Shown here: in pieces, positions 42,251 to 53,802 of the stretch | Layout of the letters: each line of letters starts with the position of its first letter | Numbering within the stretch: position 1 is the stretch's first letter | Made by a program: the position numbers and the translations under genes | The notes under the pieces: generated by a model | Database searches by the model: none | What the model was told of the DNA's origin: nothing | The model's input: the letters and a program-made list of their open reading frames with translations, nothing else | DNA from: Branchiostoma floridae | Taxonomy: Eukaryota; Chordata; Leptocardii; Amphioxiformes; Branchiostomatidae | NCBI RefSeq assembly: GCF_000003815.2 | Contig: NC_049986.1 | Location: forward strand, 1,393,476-1,457,475 | Length of the DNA stretch: 64,000 bases | Direction: 5' to 3'

Positions 42251-43824
42251 TTTTGGTCCCAATAGATTTTTGCGCTGTTGGGTATTGTGCTGTTGGGTAT
42301 ATAAATTATATATGTGTATTTTTCTGTGACACAGTCTGCATATGTGTGTGTTTGTGTATATCGCCCATTCCTCGTTAAAGGGGCAAATTGCTGTCGCACA
42401 TAAGCAGCGGGCCACAGTTTTCTTTAAAGACACAATGACTACGTATTTTGCCCTTTTCCGTTACAAGTACATGATAGTAATATGCTAAGCAATGTTTTCC
42501 CACCATTGTTAGTTGCCTTTTGGTCGTCCGGGGTAAGGTTTTGCTTAGAAACACGCTAAAAACACGTGTCGGAAATGCTATAAAGGTGAATATCGTAACA
42601 TTCTGATAATGAAAAGACGTTAGTTGTTTAAATTTTCAGTCATAATTTACATCAACCACTTAGGCCGGCTTGTCACGTGTTGATGAACTTGTCCAGCAGA
42701 CGACCTTTTTACGTCAGATGCCGTTTTATTCTTGTCGCCAACTTTTGTATAATTTACGTTACCGAACTTCTGTTGGGTGTAATTCGCTTACGAAAAGATA
42801 TTTTCCGATAATTTTTTCACTGTTTTATCTGCTAAACAGTGGTGTTGCGTAACAAACAAATAACAGAACACATAAAACACGAATGTCGGAAACACGACTA
42901 TAACCGCCAATCTCAGGCCGTTTGTCACTTTTTTGATATAATTTACGTTACCATAATAAGTCCCTTAGAATTATAGAAAGATCATTACTTTTGTATTCAT
43001 AGGAACAAATGCTCCCAGATAAGTAATTGCCTGCAGAGTTAATCTTTCCAGAGCTGTTTGTTAAAATTTTATTTATCATTAAAAGCATAAATGTAATTTA
43101 CGCTACCATATAATTTACGTTACCATTTTTTTTCTTCAACATGTCATCGGATGTTCAGCAAGAGCACATCAACCAAAGACGTATTATCTGCTGTAATGTT
43201 ACTGTAGGTGGGCTTGGCTTGCCATAGAGTCACAATGCAGTCTGTCTATATGTTCCTGTTTCAGTGAATTTTACGACTTTTCATTTCTCATAGGAACGAT
43301 GTTCAAATGATAAACCTGACATGCACCAACTTGGAAAGATGCTTCAATAATCAACATTACACAGAATGTATAGTACCAAGTTGAATAAATGTATATTGGG
43401 TTGGACTGAACAAAAATAACCCCCTGTTGTCAAAGTAGACTCGTCCAAGTTTGTCGTCATTTTCGCGCGCTTTTTGAAGATCACACGACTGGAATGACAG
43501 AAATTCATGCTGAACACTGACTGATGAAGTAAGGTACGTTTCAAGCATGTTTGTCTTAAATAGCAACAGAGATTATGATCAGCTAATTATGAAGGTCAAT
43601 GTAGTCAAGATTCGTGTCACAGAAATATTTCTCGTTTTACACAGTGAACCCCTTTACGTACAGACGACGGTAAATCAGCGACACTATTTACGCTAGCGCC
43701 ACGTTATCTACATTGAGGACTTGTCATTGAGCTATTATTTTCAGGTGGCACAATGATTACAGATCTACCTACAATTGATTTTGTAATAAAGGACCAAAAT
43801 GTGTTAATGTTCTTTCTGTAGAAT
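42251..43824. other. 5' flank of transposase-like gene, with repeated AATTTACGTTACC motif
   Basis: AATTTACGTTACC, or the same with one change, occurs at 42751, 42940, 43095 and 43112, all in plus orientation; another copy lies beyond the gene at 47232. At 42355-42378 the sequence TATATCGCCCATTCCTCG then TTAA is the inverse of 47764-47787. A splice-acceptor-like TTCTTTCTGTAG immediately precedes the gene's ATG. No gene here. Confidence 0.5.
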
Positions 43825-44589
43825 ATGGGGAAGACAAGAGCCGAAATCCAGAAAGCCTACAGGGAGCGTAAGAAAGCAAGGGAGGGGGATGCGTACAGGG
43901 AGAAAGAGGCTCGGCGGGTCATGAAGTATTATATACCGAGCGCTAGGCTGAGCAAGGAGGCTCTAGAGGCCAGGAGGGCAAGGGGAAGAGAAGCTGCAAA
44001 GAGACATAGGGAGAAACATCCAGCGCCTAGCAAACATAAGATCAAGATAGATTTCAAGAAAAGCATCAGAGAGAGAAAGCAAAGGAAGAAAATGAGGGAG
44101 ATGAAGGTCAAGTTAGAGAAAGCGCAGAAAGCTAAGAAAAGGCTGGAAAAGAAGATAGAGAGGTTACAGAAGAGCTATCAGCGCAAGGCAGAAGCATCAA
44201 CACCACGTAGTAAGACAACATCTGACTTTAGACATGCCGGCCTTTCACCTACAAAAGTGCCAAAGTTGCTGAAGAGAAAGCTGTTGTTCTCTAATGTAGT
44301 ACTTAAGGGGTTAAAAGAAGCATACCACAAGAAGAAAACAGATGGCAAACGAGTTTTAAGAAATGTTGTATCTGGGAAGATTGTAAAGAAGTACAGAATG
44401 ATGAGTACACTGACAAAGGCAATGGGAATGACTAAGAAGGGCAGTAGAAAAATAAAGACAAGTCTTCCCCATGTGCGAGAAGCCCTAAAGAAGCGAGTGG
44501 AAAACTTCCTAAACAGAGATGATAATTCAAGAATGATGCCGGGAAAAAAGGATTGTAAGAAAGTAGGCAAAGACAAAAGTACAGGTTAG
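43825..44589 (+). CDS. Transposase-like protein, N-terminal basic frame
   Basis: 254 codons from ATG 43825 to TAG 44587-44589. Very lysine/arginine-rich: MGKTRAEIQKAYRERKKARE, RKQRKKMREMKVKLEKAQKA and KKRLEKKIERLQKSYQRKAE (likely coiled coil), then VENFLNRDDNSRMMPGKKDC. The last motif and the frame that follows (44594-45832) belong together in a protein type I recognise from many marine invertebrate genomes, so the stop at 44587 probably reflects one extra base in the A-run at about 44573-44580. It likely binds nucleic acid through the basic N-terminus. A splice-acceptor-like TTCTTTCTGTAG lies just 5'. Confidence 0.7.
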   Translation: MGKTRAEIQKAYRERKKAREGDAYREKEARRVMKYYIPSARLSKEALEARRARGREAAKRHREKHPAPSKHKIKIDFKKSIRERKQRKKMREMKVKLEKAQKAKKRLEKKIERLQKSYQRKAEASTPRSKTTSDFRHAGLSPTKVPKLLKRKLLFSNVVLKGLKEAYHKKKTDGKRVLRNVVSGKIVKKYRMMSTLTKAMGMTKKGSRKIKTSLPHVREALKKRVENFLNRDDNSRMMPGKKDCKKVGKDKSTG

Positions 44590-44593
44590 GATT

Positions 44594-45832
44594 TTGTCCA
44601 ACTATCTCTCCAACTTGAGAGAAAAATTCATGAGCGAGAATAGCGATGTTAAGATTTCTCTCAGCCACTTTGCCTCGTTCAGGCCAGCCAATGTCAAGTT
44701 GGCGTCATTTCTCTCGCGAAACACCTGTCTGTGCACGAAACATCAGAATTTTGCACTAAAACTCAAATCCCTGAAAGACAAAGGGTGTATCCAGTCGACC
44801 AACCCTGACAATTTTCTGCATGCCTTTCCCGATGAAGAGAAGGTAGACTTATTGTTGGCGAATCTGCCGAAGGATGGGAAAGTGAAATTTGAGCAGTGGA
44901 AACGAATGGAGGTCGACGGAAAAAACAAAATGAAGATTGTAACACTCGAAGTGGAAACACAGGTGTTCTGCGAAACCTTCCGAAAGGAAGTTGCAGATTT
45001 CCGTCAGCATTGTTTCAGGGCTGACGAACAGTACAATCAGTTGAAATCTCTTAAACAGAACCTTCCTCCCAATCATGTAATCGTTCAGATGGATTTTGCT
45101 GAGAACTATAAGGTCAAGTATAGAGGGGAAGTCCAGTCCGCCTACTGGAACTGCGACTTGGTAACATTACACCCAGTTGTTGTATACCACAGAGATGAAA
45201 ACGGTGAGCTTCGACACGAGTCGAGATGCATCGTATCTGATGAACTGGGTCATAACCCGTTCACGGTGTTTTCCATCCTGAAGAAAGTTGTGTCTCATCT
45301 TAAGGACAAACATCCCAATCTACAGTACGTCCATTACTGGACAGATTCCCCCAGCTCACAGTACAGAAATAAGACTCTGTTTAGTGTCGTCTCCGATCAT
45401 GAGACATTGTTTGGCATGAAAGCATCATGGAACTACTTTGAAGCCGGCCATGGTAAGGGGCCGTGTGATGGGGTGGGAGGTACGGTGAAGCGAATGGCTG
45501 ATGATGCCGTAAAACAAGGGGATGCTCAGATTCAAGATGCACATGACTTTTTCAAATGGGCATCTGTACAGGACAAAAGTGTCATTAAGTATGATTTCGT
45601 GTCAAAGCTTGAGTGTAAAGACAGCGAGGACTTCCTTCGTAAGAAGTATGCCAAGGTCAAAACAATAAAAGGTACGATGGCCTTCCATTCTGTTGTAGGG
45701 TTGCCAGGTGGTAAGATAATGTCAGCCAAAACATCTTGTTACTGCACAAACTGTTTTGGGGAGGGGGGTTTTCAGCCAGAGACATGTTGCAAAGGGAAGT
45801 GGGAAACACACGGCATCAGTCATTCTAGATAG
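44594..45832 (+). CDS. Transposase-like protein, catalytic-type frame
   Basis: Continues the protein above in the +1 frame; there is no ATG at the start, so 44594 only marks the open frame. Motifs: CLCTKHQNF (zinc-knuckle-like); VQMDFAENYKVKYRGEVQSA with a conserved Asp; YVHYWTDSPSSQYRNKTLF with a second Asp; AGHGKGPCDGVGGTVKR; and a cysteine cluster CYCTNCFGEGG. Two spaced aspartates and a later acidic/His-G-K-G box suggest an RNase H-like, DDE-type nuclease core. That is an inference from motif spacing. The predicted superfamily is not assigned. The protein ends at TAG 45830-45832, and a further open stretch in another frame (45880-46089) may be its decayed tail. Confidence 0.7.
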   Translation: MSNYLSNLREKFMSENSDVKISLSHFASFRPANVKLASFLSRNTCLCTKHQNFALKLKSLKDKGCIQSTNPDNFLHAFPDEEKVDLLLANLPKDGKVKFEQWKRMEVDGKNKMKIVTLEVETQVFCETFRKEVADFRQHCFRADEQYNQLKSLKQNLPPNHVIVQMDFAENYKVKYRGEVQSAYWNCDLVTLHPVVVYHRDENGELRHESRCIVSDELGHNPFTVFSILKKVVSHLKDKHPNLQYVHYWTDSPSSQYRNKTLFSVVSDHETLFGMKASWNYFEAGHGKGPCDGVGGTVKRMADDAVKQGDAQIQDAHDFFKWASVQDKSVIKYDFVSKLECKDSEDFLRKKYAKVKTIKGTMAFHSVVGLPGGKIMSAKTSCYCTNCFGEGGFQPETCCKGKWETHGISHSR

Positions 45833-47700
45833 GCGTAGAAGCTTCACCTCGTATTGCAAAGGCAAACAGATATCTTTCCTTGGTGCGCTTGTTCAAAATT
45901 CAGACTCCTGTCGGCAATCAGTTCTGTCAAAATCTTGCCGAAAATAATACACCAAAGAAATGGAATGATGACTATGACTGCCTGAACAGTGGGGAATGTG
46001 AATGCCTCACTTGCTGTCAAAAGAAAGCAGGGAGAACAACTCTGCTTACTAACTCTGTGTTTTACAATCACAGAAAACAGCTGGTGTAATAGCTACTGTC
46101 TGCACCGCATATGCTGTACTGGGGCTTGTGTTTCATGAACATTTCTAGTTACTTGGAGGGATTCTCAGCAACTATTTCAACAAAATTCTAAGCCAGAAAA
46201 TTTTCGAATTTGTATAAGCTCTATGATCAAAAGCATATGGGCTGCAGAAGTTAATAGCTAACTTCTAGTCACTTAGAGTTAAGACTTCACTATCATACTA
46301 TTAGATGTTCCGAAGTTTTCACCTTTGCTTGTTTAGGTTGAAAATCTTGTTAATTAGAAGCAAACTACTCTTTCAACCAGTCCTGACTGCACAGAATTGT
46401 TTTACATGGACAGACACATGGTTCAAGGCAGAAAGCTATTTGTGAAACCAATCCCACTCTATAAAGTCAAGATCTATATAACGTCAGGCTTGTCATGTAA
46501 CCGTGGCATTAGTATAAAGGGACAGGCTGCCAGGATAACTGTAGAACAGACCAGTGCCTTTACACATGCAGCTCTCTTTTGGAAAATTCACTGTTGTTTA
46601 TAGCCTTGCTCATCAACAAAAGCCTTGTTATACACATATTTCACAGTTCTTTCTGCCGGTCTTATTGAACCACACGATCTAAGGTGTATGGATGGACATT
46701 TTGTTAGGTAGCACATTCATTCTATATTGATGTGACATTGTGTTTGTTCCACGAACAAAGATTGTCCTGACATTAAAAAATGTTTTATAAGAAGTGCGAT
46801 AACTGGTGTTTAGTTTGTTGTCTTTCCAATATCGAAAGCTTGTGCTAGAAAGGCCCAGTCCATCTGGTGCATGTTGCCATCGCATCATGTCCTGCTATTC
46901 CCAAAGACTTGATTGAAGGACGCGAGGTCGAAGCGGTTCTGACCTAGAGCGTGTGTTTGCGTGAATCCTTTGTTACTTAGCATGTATTTAAATAGACCCC
47001 GCCAAGATAGAGACCTTGCATATCTTGGGTGTCTTTCCGCAGAGTCCGGGTGGGTACAGGACGAACAAGATTATACGGGTATTCCGGATAACAAAGATAC
47101 ACTTTTTTGCTACTCTGAGTTAGCAACATGAAGATAAGAGGTCCAGCATTATAGACGAACATGACCTGATCAGTTCAAATAGAGCCAGTATGTACACTAT
47201 TCTGCTTTCCTCGAAATGTTAGAGATTCTGTAATTTACGTTACCACAGTTCATTGGCATTTACCGGTAGAATAGATATCGCCTGCTTCCAACCATTTTCA
47301 TAAATACATTCTATCGCTCTTATCCCATCCTACAGGGTGAAAATTAAGGAGTATTAAACGGTTTGTCTTCATATCAGAAAAAAAACATATCATTTATTTA
47401 CTTTTATACAAATGTAGCAAACTTAATAGCCAGTAATTTTGATGATTATTCCGAAACAAATGACACGGCGGTTAAATATTTCTCATTGGCGTGTAATTTG
47501 AAGGTTTTGGGTTGGAAAATGCGCTAATTTGGCTGTTGTTAATCCACTATTACTTGCTGGAACATTTCTCTGTGCTCTTTATTACGAAATTATAGGAAAG
47601 ATGACATGGCCTACTAAAAATCAAATATCTCCAAAATTAAGCGTGTTAGCACCAGACAAAAATAGCAAAAGATAGTCGATATAAGTGGTAACAAGTTCAT
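45833..47700. other. 3' flank of transposase-like gene
   Basis: The open frame at 45880-46089 ends HRKQLV and contains CECLTCCQKK; it may be the C-terminus after a frameshift or chance. Otherwise nothing recognised apart from the AATTTACGTTACC motif at 47232. Confidence 0.4.
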
Positions 47701-47789
47701 ACCAGCAGGTAAGCGTTTTGGACAACTTTATTTTTTACAATTTTCTACCTCCAATTTTCCCAGTTAACGAGGAATGGGCGATATACATA

Positions 47790-47837
<48 letters not shown>

Positions 47838-48000
47838 TGTATATATGTGTATGTGTGTCTGTTTGTGACGCACAGAGGCAATGTCAAGGACGGTTGGCCC
47901 AAAACACTGTAAGATATTTCGCCGTAGGCTATAGTTTGGCGTAGCGTGACTGCGCAAGTTGGGTTACACCCTGTCTATACCCTGTCTACAGCACAGATAT
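47701..48000. repeat. TTAACGAGGAATGGGCGATA repeat end with (GT)n microsatellite
   Basis: TTAACGAGGAATGGGCGATA at 47764 is followed by a (GT)n run of about 20 units (47793-47835). The inverse of the same head, also with GT-rich sequence on its far side, is at about 42300-42378. Confidence 0.75.
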
Positions 48001-49160
48001 CTGTACGTTAAATTATTTACTCCTGCAGACCAGTTTTGACTCAAGCAGCCAACAAACGTGTTACAATTCACTACGGGCAATCAAACAAGGTAAGCTAGAC
48101 GTTATGTTGGTCTCTACCAGTCTAAGAACGCTGACTATAAAATAAGTTTGCAATTGTCAGGGGAGTCTGGCGACCGAAGGGTTTGATCGGCCAGGAGGGT
48201 GAATGTTTCCCTTCCCGCGGACTGACTCGCCTGGCCTAATATGCCTTTTTTTGCCAAATTCTAAGATCCATGCATATCCCCTTAGGAAGGCCTAGTGAAG
48301 ACTAACGGTCTGTTCTTTGCTTGCCTGTTGGCCAAACACTCTAGAGGAGGAAACGTTGTATAATTGTGAAAGGGGGAGGGAACTGGCGCCTTGGGGAGTT
48401 ACACAGTGTGTATTGAAGCTCATTGGAATGTAAAAAATATTTAAAAATAGCGATCATTCGGTTAAAAAAATTGATCAGATCATCAGGCTACTTATTAACG
48501 ATCACAAAGTGGTAAAAACACTACAGAGCCAAATCAAGCCAAAGCCGATTATAAGCTACATGGACTCAGTGACCTGTCAGTCCAGGTCTAAATAACTTAT
48601 GATTTATGGCCATTGAGGCTTTTCAGGCTCTTTTGCGGGTGTAAACCCTGCAGAAAACTCTTAAAGTTTGTCCTTGGGACGGTTTTGTAATCAAGTCAAA
48701 GCTCACGGACATGACGATTGAAGTAGATTTGAATTTGTGATGTTTTTCTTTACTAATTATATCGGGGATGTGTGAAGCGGCTTGGTCTGACATGACCTTC
48801 CTGATCCTTGCGACGATCTGTTTAAGGTACCGCCCAGGAGTCTTCTGTTCCGATAACAATCAGTCATGCCTTTGATACTTTTTCTGTACCCTCTACACTG
48901 TCTGACCGTCTGGAAAAAAATGTTCATTTTGCGTTGAGATCATTTTCAAGAATCTTGAGACTTATTAAAATGATCTCAAGATTCTCACGAAAAATCTCAA
49001 GATTGACTCAATACATCTCAAGATTTACCACAAAATATCAACTGTTATATTGACGTATAACTATTATAAATGCTGCACATTTAATGTCAGTACTTGTAAT
49101 TTTAGGTAAAACTATTATACAATTTAAATAATATTTGAAATATCTGTAATAAGTTTTAAA
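48001..49160. other. Intergenic; local CTCAAGATT repeats
   Basis: CTCAAGATT occurs at 48978, 48997 and 49017 and its inverse AATCTTGAG at 48951, with inverted GAGATCATTTT/AAAATGATCTC at about 48937-48977, so this 90-bp stretch can fold. No gene recognised. Confidence 0.45.
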
Positions 49161-49342
49161 CGCTATGCGTATCAAGTATCTTCCCAACTGTTTTCAAAAC
49201 ATTCTCAGGCCTTTGTATTTTGGTCACTGTCACGTACAACGCGATGACTTGACACCTTTGTGAACCGGCGTCAGCCAAGCAGTAAGAAAGACGCAGACTC
49301 ATTTCGCGAAGCTACTTGAGTGTTTATTCAAGATAACTGAAG
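49161..49342. repeat. 180-bp direct duplication, copy 1
   Basis: CGCTATGCGTATCAAGTATC...CTACTTGAGTGTTT matches 49843-50022 with few substitutions. Confidence 0.85.
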
Positions 49343-49439
49343 ACTTCATAAAACGGCTTTTGACAATAGATCACCCTTTGACACAAGTTGCAGGTCATCA
49401 ACAGAAGGGTGAAAATAGTAGCATTTGGCCACCTAGACA

Positions 49440-49582
49440 GATAACATGCACTCTAGGTGGAGTTTTTTCCCTGTCGAAAACTGTAGTTTGGGCCGGCTAA
49501 CTCCTTTATTGTGTTGTCCGTCTAACTGACCATTTTCTGTCGTCCCGGACAACATGTGGAGTAATCGGTAGAGTCTACAAGG
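49440..49582 (-). mobile_element. MITE related to 11734-11909
   Basis: On the minus strand: AGACTCTACCGATTACTCCA...ATGGTCAGTTAGACGGACAA...GTTAGCCGGCCCAAACTACA, matching the interior of the 11.7-kb element. Ends are more decayed. Confidence 0.6.
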
Positions 49583-49842
49583 TTCGGACAATTTGACCAT
49601 ATCAGAGTGGCTCTAGATTTGTTGTTCATTAAGGGACGCGACATTTACCTGAACCTCTGTTCTATTTGAAACCCCATCTTTAACAAAGACTTTGCTCACT
49701 GACATCACTAAATGTTACATTTACCATGAAGGGTAAGGCAGGGGAAACTTTATTCAGCCCAATGGCTACCTACATTCTGCTCGACTGCACAAGACGGGTG
49801 TCCTTGACCTTCTTCCAACACGCCAGTATGACAAAGAATCAA

Positions 49843-50022
49843 GGCGCTATGCGTATCAAGTATCTTCCCAACTGTTTTCAAAACATTCTCTGGCCTTTGT
49901 ATTTTGGTCACCGTCACGTACAACGCGATGACTTGACACCTTTGTGAACCGGTGTCAGCCAAGCAGTAAGAAAGACGTAGGATCCTTTCGCGAAGCTACT
50001 TGAGTGTTTCTTTAAGATTACA
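49843..50022. repeat. 180-bp direct duplication, copy 2
   Basis: Second copy of 49161-49342. A plus-strand frame runs into it (NCFQNILWPLYFGHRHVQRD) from 49726, but it is cut by a stop in the shared sequence, and the paired copy offers no support for coding. Possibly a fragment of an unrecognised gene or element. Confidence 0.85.
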
Positions 50023-51081
50023 CATCTTCCTGTACGTGTATCCCGGCTACACATGTCCTTATAGAAAGGTGAGATAGAGTTTTATTTAGAGGGTAGTTTT
50101 AGGTCGGACAGTCACTCATGGAGTAAGCAAAATCTTACGGTGCAGAGTCTTTGCTAGACCCTTTGCTAGGCCTTACTAGCCATTGTCAAGGTATATGTTA
50201 CAGATCTAGAGAGAACCTTACCAAGTCTGGCTTTCTAGCGCAAAGCTTACCGCCATATCGTTGTCCTTACCGTTGTGACGTTTCTAACATAAGACATAAA
50301 TGCTACATGTAGATGTGACATGCGCACTACCGAACATTCTCTATTGCTTTTTTGTATGATAGTACATGTATATCTTTTGTATATTTAATGTTACGTTAAC
50401 ATTCATAACTAAAATACTGCAACGTGTTCTGAATTTTTTCAAGTGATACTAATTTAGCAAATGATCAACATATCATTTTATATCCCAATTACATAACGAT
50501 GTGTTAAAAGTAACTAATTGTAATTGCTAGCAGGTTCTAACAGGCTTAAAACTTGACATACAGGATACAAAACTACCCATCTCTTTTTTACAAAGTTGTA
50601 AACATTAAACTACAAAGCTTACAACTTACAAATTTCCACATGTGCATGTGCCTAGGCCTAGGATGGCCTCCAATACCTATAGGAAAGGAATTTTCTTTGT
50701 CATAGAGCCTATAATGGCATATGAAAATGTTCTGATATGCGTTTTAGTTGCGTTTTATTACAGGCCTTTGGTTTTTGCCAGTTCACACAACTTGAAGTCT
50801 TCAAACATGACAGGATGACTGTAGTCATTATACTAGTATACACCGTCCTTTGCCGCGCCTGTCACTCGCCTTCCTCCTCTATCACCTCAATGCATGGACA
50901 TACGTCCTTGGTCGGAAGCAACTGATGTTTTGAGTTGCGAGTGGAAGTCACAAGTAGTGACTTCCTTTGGTTCAACGTTGGGCATGTCTGACATACTGGT
51001 CAGAGGGAATGTTCATAAAGACATGCATGTTCATAAAGATATTTTATACAATATAAGAAGATGGGCATGTTTCTTCTGTCA
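50023..51081. other. Intergenic, nothing recognised
   Basis: AT-rich sequence without a supported gene. Confidence 0.4.
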
Positions 51082-51181
51082 NNNNNNNNNNNNNNNNNNN
51101 NNNNNNNNNNNNNNNNNNNNNNNNNNNNNNNNNNNNNNNNNNNNNNNNNNNNNNNNNNNNNNNNNNNNNNNNNNNNNNNNN
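51082..51181. other. Assembly gap (100 N)
   Basis: Exactly 100 N, gap of unknown size. Confidence 0.95.
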
Positions 51182-51359
51182 CTTTTCGTTAAAAAAGAAG
51201 ATGGCTAAATTTTCAAAATAGGCACCATGAAAATTGTAACAAGAATTGAGGCAATTGGTATCACAGACAAATTCGTTTATGCATAAGCTTTGTTTTGCAT
51301 ATATTTACCTTTGCCAGAATGGCTAAGGTTATGTTTTGGGCTTGTGAGTCTGTGTGTGT

Positions 51360-51640
51360 GTCTGTGTGTCTGTTAACAGCATAACTCGAGAAGCCTTGGA
51401 TGTATCCCGATAATATTTGGTAGGTGGGTAGGGGTCGGGAAAACGAAGGTCAAGTTCGATAATGGGCCCCCTAGCGGCTTGCTAAGGTACTGCAGCAGAG
51501 CATCAATTTTTGATATCTCGTGTTCTGGACATGCTGTGATCAGGATTTTTGAGTGGTAGATAGCCCTCGAGGCAGAGAGTAAGTGCTGTGAGTTTGGGCC
51601 CCCTAGCGGCTTTTTTGGAACTGCAGGCACCGGTTTCCTT
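51360..51640. repeat. Degenerate tandem repeat (CTCGAGAAG...CCCCCTAGCGGC)
   Basis: Two units contain GGGCCCCCTAGCGGCTT (51464 and 51597), with ATAACTCGAGAAGCCTTGG, GATAATATTTGGTAGGTGGG and AGGATTTTTGAGTGGTAG between. Similar in motif order to 15061-15712. Confidence 0.65.
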
Positions 51641-51669
51641 TCAAACTTTGAATGAGAATAACTCTACAA

Positions 51670-52510
51670 CGTGTTGACGGATGGTCATGATTTTTGGTAT
51701 GTAGATAGAATGAGTGATGACTTACATAATGGTATACTAATTATGCAAATCAGCAGCTAATTTGCATAATTAATGAGGAAAAATTATAAATCCACTACAT
51801 TCCATGATAGGACTTTCAAACTTGTCACATATGTAGCTGGGAAGGAGAGAAATGTCGACAGATATCAATTATGCAAATGATGGCCTCATTTGCATAATTA
51901 ATGAGAAAATATGAACATGTTGACGGATCATCATGTTTTTTTGTATGTAGGTAGCGTAAGTGAAGACCTACATAATGAGATAACAATTATGCAAATCAAC
52001 AGCTAATTTGCATAATTAATGAGGATATCTTATAAATTCACTACATCCCATGATAGGGCTTTAAAACTTGTCACATATGTAGCTGAGAAAGAGAGAAATG
52101 TCAATACATATTTATCATGCAAATGATGATCTCATTTGCATAATTAATGAGAAAATATTAACATGTTGACGGATCGTCATGATTTTCGGCATGTAGATAG
52201 CCTAAATGAAGACTTATATAATGTGATACTTATTATGCAAGTTAACAGCTAATTTGCATAATTGATTAGGAAAAGTTCATAAATCCACTGCATTCCATTA
52301 TAGTACTTTCATCAAAGTTGTCACATATGTAACTGAGAAAGAGGGAAGAGAGTAAGAGGTGTATTTAAAGACTTTGAAAGAGAAAAGTCAAGACTGGATC
52401 AAAGGATCATCATGATTTTTGGTATGCTGATAGCTTAAGTAATGCTTGATACAATTTGATATCAATTAATTGTAAATTGGGATCTAATTTGCATAATAAA
52501 TGCCGAAATT
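51670..52510. repeat. 246-bp tandem repeat with paired octamer-like motifs, about 3.5 copies
   Basis: TGACGGATSRTCATG recurs at about 51675, 51921, 52167 and (decayed) 52403. Each unit has two inverted pairs of the type ATTATGCAAAT...ATTTGCATAATTAATGAG. ATGCAAAT/ATTTGCAT is the POU octamer sequence. No coding potential. The motif may simply be the element's own palindrome. Confidence 0.85.
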
Positions 52511-53564
52511 TTATAAACCAACTCCAAGCATTTAATTATAAAGAAAATGAAATGAGTAACGCATTTGTCTACAGACATCATTCTACATAACAAACCTGGT
52601 TTATGTGGCAAAGGTATGTGTTCGTGGAACTCTAGTTCTTGATAAGATAAATATAAGTAGTGACTGGAAGAAAAGATAATGGATAAGTAGCTGATTTGAA
52701 GAAAGTGATAATTTCTAGCACGGCTTTTGTTAGTGAAGGATTGTCGGGCTTGATGGTCTAAAGCACAATTTGAAGAATGGCACAGATAGCTGACCAATCC
52801 TGATGGCGTTTGTTGTAAATGTGGACAAAACATCGAACATCATACGTGGCATCGCCCCCTTTGTGTAATTACTGCAGCCTCGTGTCAGCTCAAAAAAGTC
52901 TGCCATCTGCTGTCTGTACATTAATGAGAAGAATTCCATGCCCCGTCCATAACTACGAAAGCCAATTGCTTATCTAGCCTCCGCAAAGAAGACTGTTTGG
53001 CAAAATCTTGGCTTGCTACTCATAGCAAATGGGGCTTCGAGCTGTAAAGGGCTTAAGACGAGTAATCAAAACTAAAACATAGTCGACGCTTGAGTTCCTC
53101 TGTGAGAAGGCCCTCCTTCTCAAACAGCTTTTGTACTTAGATAATACAGATCTTTTGTACTGAAAACTTTTCACAGCCCTTGCTTTATTTCCACTGACGT
53201 ATTTGCATCTGTAAGTAACGACACCTATAGCTGCAGTACAATGTGCACCAGCCAGAATTGCCCTGAGGATGGTGACAGACGATCACTGAAACGTGGTGAA
53301 AATAAAACAAGGGTTGTGAAAAAAGGATCTTTATTCAGTAACGTACACGTACCATCATGATGAAACTATTCACGAATATTTTGGACTTCGGAAATACTAT
53401 TGTCTACCTCAGTCCACAGACAATGGCTATCGTTGTTAGTAAGTCATCCGCGAATCACTCATCGGTGGCGCCCATCATCATTCCTAATCCCTTAGGCCAC
53501 ACAATCATGCAAATTATTTCAGTGGGGGCTAGTCTGATGTCAGTAGCGTGTTTGTTTATGTATC
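52511..53564. other. Intergenic with possible retroelement 3' scrap
   Basis: At 53255-53300 CCTGAGGATGGTGACAGACG followed by CACTGAAACGTGGTG resembles a sequence type often found in Penelope-like or LINE 3' regions. Nothing else recognised. Confidence 0.35.
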
Positions 53565-53802
53565 AACCCTATCCAGACTGGGGGGGGGGCTTAAAGTGCC
53601 CTTTGACGTCATATAGCCATGACAACGGGTTCCTGACTATTAATGACGTCATAACAACGTCATATTACGTCATAATGATATAAAAAATTAGGAATTATAA
53701 AACTCAACAAGCCCATCACCCCCTGCAAATTTGGTGATCGTACAGTAAAAAATATTAAGGGGGGGTTGAATGTAAAAAAAAGCCTAGTCTGGATATGTTT
53801 AA
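53565..53802. mobile_element. Decayed piggyBac-type MITE remnant
   Basis: Begins AACCCTATCCAGACTGGGGG (53566) and ends CTAGTCTGGATATG then TTTAA (about 53801), with GACGTCATA motifs and a TTTGGTGATCGTACAGTA block that is the inverse of one in MITE copy 2 (about 974). The left TTAA has mutated to TCAA. Confidence 0.7.
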
